Below the pieces are notes generated by a model. The model did not search any database. It had not been told where the DNA came from and saw nothing but the letters and a program-made list of their open reading frames with translations. 64,000 bases of DNA. Origin: an uncultured Bacteroidales bacterium (GTDB lineage: Bacteria > Bacteroidota > Bacteroidia > Bacteroidales > Bacteroidaceae). Location: contig CACZAN010000004.1 of the NCBI GenBank assembly GCA_902779165.1, positions 1 to 64,000 of the forward strand, in the 5' to 3' direction. Made by a program: the position numbers and the translations under genes. This document shows positions 59,205 to 64,000 of the stretch, piece after piece; the first letter of the stretch is position 1; each line of letters begins with the position of its first letter.

Positions 59205-60239
59205 CTAAAGAGTGATTTCACCGCAAAGAGGACGACACATCTGCTGCCGAACGAACTCGGCATCGTTGCTATGGGCCAATAAATGCATCAACTTAGCGAT
59301 GGCACACTCAACGGTGGAATCGTAGCCGGAAATGACGCCGACATTCTTCAGCAAGAAGCCGCCACTATAGCGTGCCATTTGCACTGGACCGGCGGCACAT
59401 TGCGTGATATTAATGATGACAACGCCACGTTCTGTGGCCTCTTCCAGAGCATGCATCAACCAGGGAAGCTGGGGAGCGTTTCCGCTCCCATAGGTCCGCA
59501 TGACGATACCCTTGAGTTTGGGCGAAGCGAGGATATAGCGTACGGTTTCCTCCTGAATACCAGGGAAAAGCGTAAAGACCACAACCCCCGAATCCATAGC
59601 AAAATGAGGAGTCATCGGACTCGAGAAGTCTGGCTGCAGGATGAGCTCATCGTGATATATGATGTTCACTCCGGCGTCGGCCAAATGCGGCAGGTTGAAG
59701 GAGTCAAAGGCATTAAAACCCTCGCTGTTGATTTTCGTAGCACGATTGCCTCGCAAGAGCTTACCGCTAAAGTAGATACATACCTCAGGAACACGCGGCG
59801 TTCCATCAGTTTTGCGAGTTGCTGCTATCTCTATACTGGTGATAAGGTTCTCTTTACCATCTGTGCGCAACTGGTGGATAGGGAGCTGAGAGCCAGTGAG
59901 TATCACGGGCTTGGTCAGATTCTGCAGCATGAAACTCAAGGCAGAGGCCGTAAAGGCCATCGTATCCGTTCCATGAAGGATAACAAAGCCATCGTAGCGG
60001 TCATAGTGTCCTACGATTATCTGCACGATACGCCCCCACAGCTGCGGGTTCATATCGCTGCTATCGATGGGTTCGGGGAACTGGTGGACATCCACGGCTA
60101 CGGGAAGCGCTGCGAACTCCGGCATCCTCGCAATGAGGTGATTGAAGTCCAGCGGCTCCAGAGCACCTGTCTCGGGGTTCCGCCCCATTCCGATGGTGCC
60201 ACCTGTATAAATGAGAAGTACGCGGTTTGTGCGGGACAT
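59205..60239 (-). CDS. ansA: type I L-asparaginase
   Basis: 344 residues. The N-terminal TGGTIGMGRN, HGTDTMAFTASALSFM, and VILTGSQLPI with DGKENL are the type I asparaginase blocks, which hold the two catalytic threonines. No signal peptide is present, so it is cytoplasmic and hydrolyses asparagine to aspartate and ammonia. It lies 48 nt downstream of the large secreted protein gene and probably shares its transcript, with the AAGGTTGAAAGG repeat spacer between. Confidence 0.95.
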   Translation of the reverse strand: MSRTNRVLLIYTGGTIGMGRNPETGALEPLDFNHLIARMPEFAALPVAVDVHQFPEPIDSSDMNPQLWGRIVQIIVGHYDRYDGFVILHGTDTMAFTASALSFMLQNLTKPVILTGSQLPIHQLRTDGKENLITSIEIAATRKTDGTPRVPEVCIYFSGKLLRGNRATKINSEGFNAFDSFNLPHLADAGVNIIYHDELILQPDFSSPMTPHFAMDSGVVVFTLFPGIQEETVRYILASPKLKGIVMRTYGSGNAPQLPWLMHALEEATERGVVIINITQCAAGPVQMARYSGGFLLKNVGVISGYDSTVECAIAKLMHLLAHSNDAEFVRQQMCRPLCGEITL

Positions 60240-60241
60240 TT

Positions 60242-60284
60242 ATGAAGGTTGAAAAGATGAAACGTTGAAAGGTTGAAAGGTTAT
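60242..60284. repeat. GTTGAAAG-type short tandem repeat spacer
   Basis: Imperfect 8-9-nt units (GGTTGAAAA, ACGTTGAAA, GGTTGAAA, GGTTGAAAGG) fill the gap between two minus-strand genes. Similar spacers lie at 2374-2409 and at the GH2 deletion junction. Confidence 0.6.
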
Positions 60285-60287
60285 TGG

Positions 60288-63200
60288 TTAGCGGACAACT
60301 TTGTGTCCCGCTTGGATGAAGAAACCCTTTGCGGGAACCTGACTCAGCTGACGACCGCTGAGGTCGTACATTACGCCATGCATATTTTCTTTTTTCCTTT
60401 CTGAATTGTCTATTCCTCCGATGCCATCTACGACGACGTCTGCGAGTTGCCACAAGTGCAGATTGTCGATATAGAGGCGGGTGTTATTGGCTGCTCCTTG
60501 ATTGGCGCTGGTTTTCAGGCCGAGGCGAAAAGTGACGTCCGAGGCTTCGTCAAGAGTGAAATGGATTGCCTGCTGTTGCCAAGTATTAGCGGCGTCAGGA
60601 TAGGGAGCGTAGTATTCCTGACTTCCGACGACTAATCCACAGAGAGCGGTATTGATATTCCCGCCTGTGGTGTTAACAACGTTTGCTGCAGTACGGCGGC
60701 TTTCGTTGGCACAATCATAGCGCATATCAAAGGTGAGCGAATAGGTGCCAGCGGGTAGTGCTACGGTCTGGCTGATGGCATTCGTTCCCACGGTCCAGGA
60801 ATTAAGGATACTGAGGCAGCGGGTCATCGCGGAGTCGGCATCGGCGGCGGGGACAGCCATGATGCTGGTACTGTTGCCCAGATTGGAGGGCGAGACACAG
60901 TACTGAGTGAAGCTGTAGGGCATGGAATAGAGGAGGGCGAACTTCGAGGCGGGCGAGAGTTTAGACTCCGACGTCCACCCCTTCACGGGCAGCACCTGGG
61001 GGAAATTGCTGTTGGCGGCTTTCACCGACTGCGTGTAGCAGGGGTTATAGGTCGTGCCGTTCAAGGTGATGCTGCCTGTGGTGCCCCATGTATCGTCCTC
61101 CTCGAAATTAGGGTTTACGAGTACCTGAGCCGTAATGTCCTTGTAATAAGTGGTTTCGGCCTCTTCCACGTAGGCATTGATATTGCCGTCGTCCAAACGG
61201 ATCATGGTGGTTCCCTCAACAGAGATGGTCTTGCTGAAGATCTGTCCGTCGGCAATCATATTGACGATGATGTCCTCCTTGTGAGCGCCGAGCGGACGGA
61301 CATAAAGCTGATGTTCATCGTTGCGATTGAACATCTTTGCCGCCACGCCCGACCCTTGTATGAAGACGGTCAGGGGTTGCATGAATGCCTGGTTCTCGTC
61401 GAGGGCCACATTGACAGAGGCTTTGCTGTCGATGACAAAGGTCTCGGTGTTCGAGAGAAGTACGGGTGCGCCCAGTCCCTCAAAAGTCAGGTCTTTCAGC
61501 TCTGCCTTATTGCTGCTGCCTCCTGCGAGGTTGGCAAGAATGAGATTCCGCTCGCCGTCGGGGTCGCTGACAATGAGCCCATTCCAACCGTTAGGCAACA
61601 TTTCTGTCAGGGGGACGGCCTGCTCAGCAAGTTTCGCCGTCTGGGCACTATCTACTTTGCTGTAGTAGATGACCACCGAGCGGTCTACGACCTTCCCTTT
61701 GGTGAACGACTCACTCTTGGCTGAATAGAGGGGATAGAACTTCGAGCAGAGGATGCTGTTGTTGTTTGCTTGCTCGCCAAAGGCCATCTGGCCTGTGCCG
61801 CCCAGGGTTACAACTCCTATACTGTTGTCTATATTGGCCCACGAACTTTCGAACCGCGTCGTACTCTTGCCGCTGGTCTGCGTGCTGCCGTTGGCGTAGT
61901 AGAGGGTGCGCAGGGGACGGGTGAACTCATCGGTAGTAATGGCCAGCAGTCCGCCACGCCGGCCTGTGATGGTGCCGCTCTGCAAGCCCTTGACGTGATT
62001 CATGTAGACAACCGCATTGCCTCGTGTGGCAGCCAGTACGAAGCTGTTTTCCAGCGTGGCATCATTAGTGTTGAGACGCCCGTTCATCGTGAAGGCGTTG
62101 TCATTCAGATGATAGATTCCGCTGACGACTGGAGCTGCATTGGTGCCCTTGCCACTGACGTTGTACCATCCGAGGATGTTGCCTGTGTTGTTGGCGCGGA
62201 AGGGACAGATGATCTTATTGCGGTCGGGAGTGGTGTCGGTGAAGTAACCCGTGTAGCTGCTCAGACCTGTACTCCATGAGAAGGTGACGAAGCGGTCTTT
62301 GCTGCTGGCACGCACGATGTTCTGCGAGCGGAAGAGGCGGGCTTCCTGATATTCCCTACTGAAGGCTTCCCACGTGGCAGGCTGCAGGTCTGCGGTGGAG
62401 GCTGCGACGTGCATGAGGTAGGTCATCATCACACGATGAGCTTCCACACCCATTCTGCGGCTGCCGACATCAGAGCGCAACAGCCACGAGCCGTCGGTGG
62501 TGGTTTTCTGACGCGCCTTGATGAACTTGTAGGCCATGTTTTCCAGCAGAAGCGCGTTCTTGTCGCGAAGGAAGCAGGCCATCGTAGAGTACGACGTAAT
62601 CTGGTCAAAGAGGAACAGGCTCCAGTCGTTGCCATTAGGCATCGCCAGCTCGCCGTCGGCCAGCGCCAGCCAGTTCAGCACATCGTCCATCACGTGTTGC
62701 TGGTTGTGCATCAGGGCGTTGGTCTTCCACTTCACGTTGTCGCCCTGAAAGAGGAGCATGGCCAGATGCGCCTCGCCCAGTTCTTGCATGACCACGTTCT
62801 GGTAGGAAGTGTGGAAGAGGTTGTGGTTCTGGAGCGTGTAGTCGTCATAGAGGTTTTGTCCCTTGTAGTAACTGGCTATGGTCTTCTGGTCATAGTCGGG
62901 GTCGATGACGTTCTGGTTATGGGCATCGTCCACCTGCGAATAGCTATTGATGGCGAAGTCGCGCAGACGGTCGAACCAGCGGGCTGCCAAAGCATCGTCA
63001 GGATAGAGGCCAAGTGCACAGGCAAGGATGTCGGCCTCCCATCCGTTTTCCTCGGCTTTGGTGTCGCCAGCGTAGCCCGTTGGGATGCTGCGGCCCAACT
63101 CATAGTTGCACTCGGCCTTCACCATATTATATATATACGTGCGTTGGGCGTCGGTCAGCTCGTCCTTCAGGAAATAAGCGGAATAGCAGAGCGACATAGC

Positions 63201-63728
63201 CCACAAAGAACTTTCCCAAGTGTTGTCAGACGTGCTGGTTGAGCCCCAATAGGCGTTGCGGCTCGTGACCTTGAACTTATTGGCCTTGTGGCTGCTATAC
63301 CCCCAGATAAGGCTCTTGACGGCCATCTCCCTAACCTCGTTCCAAGTGAAGCCTTCGGGCAAGACGGTCTTGTCCTTGGCGTACTTATAGAGGAAAGCGC
63401 ATATCATGGAGAAGTCGGCATTCGGGCGGACGACTTTCTCATCGTTGTTCGAACCCTCGGTGTCTTTGAAAAAGCCACAGTCCTCGCCTTGCGAAGTGGG
63501 CGAGACGCATGGCGTATAGAGGCTCTTCATATAAACAAGGTGGTCGGTCAGCATCTGCAGTAGATCCTGCATCATTTCGGTTTCGGGCACAAACTGATGG
63601 GTGATCACTCCTTCAGTAGGCGACTCCACATCCGTCTCCCTCCCCGATGCTGCGGTGTTGGCGTGGACATGAACCTCCATAGTCAACAAAACCAGAGGCG
63701 TAAGAAGAAAGTACTTGATTTTTTTCAT
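60288..63728 (-). CDS. very large secreted protein, probable (alpha/alpha)-toroid enzyme with sorting tail
   Basis: 1146 residues from the ATG at 63728, where a signal peptide begins (MKKIKYFLLTPLVLLTMEVH). The upstream in-frame ATG at 63809 is excluded, because a -7 box lies between. Residues about 60-440 are helical with Trp/Tyr/His-rich loops (GYAGDTKAEENGWEADILACALGLYPDD, LQNHNLFHTSYQNVVMQELGEAHLAML). A beta-rich half follows, then a probable carbohydrate-binding domain (about 900-1090) and a GVMYDLSGRQLSQVPAKGFF tail like type IX sorting signals. The architecture resembles toroid polysaccharide lyases, but I do not recognise the exact family. Confidence 0.7.
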   Translation of the reverse strand: MKKIKYFLLTPLVLLTMEVHVHANTAASGRETDVESPTEGVITHQFVPETEMMQDLLQMLTDHLVYMKSLYTPCVSPTSQGEDCGFFKDTEGSNNDEKVVRPNADFSMICAFLYKYAKDKTVLPEGFTWNEVREMAVKSLIWGYSSHKANKFKVTSRNAYWGSTSTSDNTWESSLWAMSLCYSAYFLKDELTDAQRTYIYNMVKAECNYELGRSIPTGYAGDTKAEENGWEADILACALGLYPDDALAARWFDRLRDFAINSYSQVDDAHNQNVIDPDYDQKTIASYYKGQNLYDDYTLQNHNLFHTSYQNVVMQELGEAHLAMLLFQGDNVKWKTNALMHNQQHVMDDVLNWLALADGELAMPNGNDWSLFLFDQITSYSTMACFLRDKNALLLENMAYKFIKARQKTTTDGSWLLRSDVGSRRMGVEAHRVMMTYLMHVAASTADLQPATWEAFSREYQEARLFRSQNIVRASSKDRFVTFSWSTGLSSYTGYFTDTTPDRNKIICPFRANNTGNILGWYNVSGKGTNAAPVVSGIYHLNDNAFTMNGRLNTNDATLENSFVLAATRGNAVVYMNHVKGLQSGTITGRRGGLLAITTDEFTRPLRTLYYANGSTQTSGKSTTRFESSWANIDNSIGVVTLGGTGQMAFGEQANNNSILCSKFYPLYSAKSESFTKGKVVDRSVVIYYSKVDSAQTAKLAEQAVPLTEMLPNGWNGLIVSDPDGERNLILANLAGGSSNKAELKDLTFEGLGAPVLLSNTETFVIDSKASVNVALDENQAFMQPLTVFIQGSGVAAKMFNRNDEHQLYVRPLGAHKEDIIVNMIADGQIFSKTISVEGTTMIRLDDGNINAYVEEAETTYYKDITAQVLVNPNFEEDDTWGTTGSITLNGTTYNPCYTQSVKAANSNFPQVLPVKGWTSESKLSPASKFALLYSMPYSFTQYCVSPSNLGNSTSIMAVPAADADSAMTRCLSILNSWTVGTNAISQTVALPAGTYSLTFDMRYDCANESRRTAANVVNTTGGNINTALCGLVVGSQEYYAPYPDAANTWQQQAIHFTLDEASDVTFRLGLKTSANQGAANNTRLYIDNLHLWQLADVVVDGIGGIDNSERKKENMHGVMYDLSGRQLSQVPAKGFFIQAGHKVVR

Positions 63729-63757
63729 AGTGGCACTTTTTATCATTTTTTCGGGGG

Positions 63758-63765
63758 CAAAGATA
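63758..63765 (-). promoter_or_regulatory. -7 promoter box of the large secreted protein
   Basis: TATCTTTG on the minus strand, 30 nt upstream of the ATG at 63728. It decides the start. Confidence 0.65.
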
Positions 63766-63871
63766 CATAAATAATGGTGTATTCCGAACGAAAACACAAG
63801 AAAATGCAAGAAAAAGACTGCAGAAAAGAAGATTTTTCATTTTTCCATTTTCAGTTTTCAATTAAAAGCAG

Positions 63872-63879
63872 TACCTTTG
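63872..63879 (+). promoter_or_regulatory. -7 promoter box of the gene at the right edge
   Basis: TACCTTTG, 60 nt before the ATG at 63940. It is divergent from the promoter at 63758. Confidence 0.5.
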
Positions 63880-63939
63880 CGCCCGCTTTTGAGCACATCC
63901 CCGCCGAAAGGCGATTCGTGTGATGGCGAATTAAGCACA

Positions 63940-64000
63940 ATGAACGATCGAAACAGCGAGAGCCATAAGAGCTTGCTTTCAAATGGTCGAGTTGTAACGA
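63940..64000 (+). CDS. start of a gene cut by the window edge
   Basis: ATG at 63940 opens a frame of 20 codons (MNDRNSESHKSLLSNGRVVT) that runs off the window. It has a promoter box upstream. The product cannot be identified from so short a stretch. Confidence 0.45.
   Translation, partial: MNDRNSESHKSLLSNGRVVT

Overview
The window is chromosomal DNA of a member of the Bacteroidota, most likely a Prevotella-like Bacteroidales. The signs are a SusC/SusD pair with a surface lipoprotein, type IX-like C-terminal tails, a C10 (streptopain/interpain) cysteine protease, an RprX/RprY-type two-component system, a nusB-yajC-ybbR-coaE-DUF5606 cluster, DUF3276, DUF5723 and DUF6055 proteins, and many start-proximal TAnnTTTG (-7) promoter boxes typical of the Bacteroidota sigma factor. 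No rRNA, tRNA, CRISPR array, integrase or transposase gene was seen.

Layout. 0-10 kb: a palindromic repeat block, an orphan polyvalent-protein-type kinase, a glycosyltransferase plus mtaB, a small lipoprotein, rpsF-rpsR-rplI, a small membrane protein, rprX-rprY and a sialidase. 10-20 kb: a second copy of the repeat block, the nusB-yajC-ybbR-coaE-DUF5606 operon, DUF3276, and two envelope operons (lipoprotein plus beta-barrel; lipoprotein plus DUF5723). 20-29 kb: purL, a two-gene chromate transporter split by a four-helix-bundle gene, comEC and rpe, all separated by AT-rich inverted-repeat elements that start TAATGTATAAT and sit on stop codons. 29-38 kb: a SusC/SusD/lipoprotein/C10-protease locus, plausibly for peptide capture. 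38-41 kb: an AT-rich island with a 22-bp palindromic direct-repeat array, a 270-bp nested palindrome and a DUF488-DUF488-DuOB/HTH cassette, followed by debris of a destroyed gene. 41-46 kb: an internally deleted GH2 gene, a GH43 hydrolase, a DUF6055 metallopeptidase, and DUF2147/AsmA-like genes. 46-59 kb: a long minus-strand operon, lplA-gcvT-gcvH-(four-helix)-gcvPA-(45-aa membrane peptide)-gcvPB-lpd-putA-uvrA, which joins lipoate salvage, glycine cleavage and proline oxidation. 59-64 kb: type I asparaginase and a very large secreted protein, with the start of another gene at the right edge.

The most unusual features are (1) a family of GC-rich palindromic elements inserted in frame into conserved genes: three 93-bp (31-codon) copies in uvrA (two) and lpd (one), and a 113-bp relative with perfect 34-bp arms in purL; (2) the 38-41 kb island, where an iteron-like array and a nested palindrome lie directly upstream of the DUF488/DUF488/DuOB cassette; (3) short AT-rich inverted-repeat elements that supply or replace the stop codons of several genes, including two identical 65-bp copies 21.6 kb apart; and (4) a PutA whose aldehyde dehydrogenase half lacks the usual catalytic cysteine.
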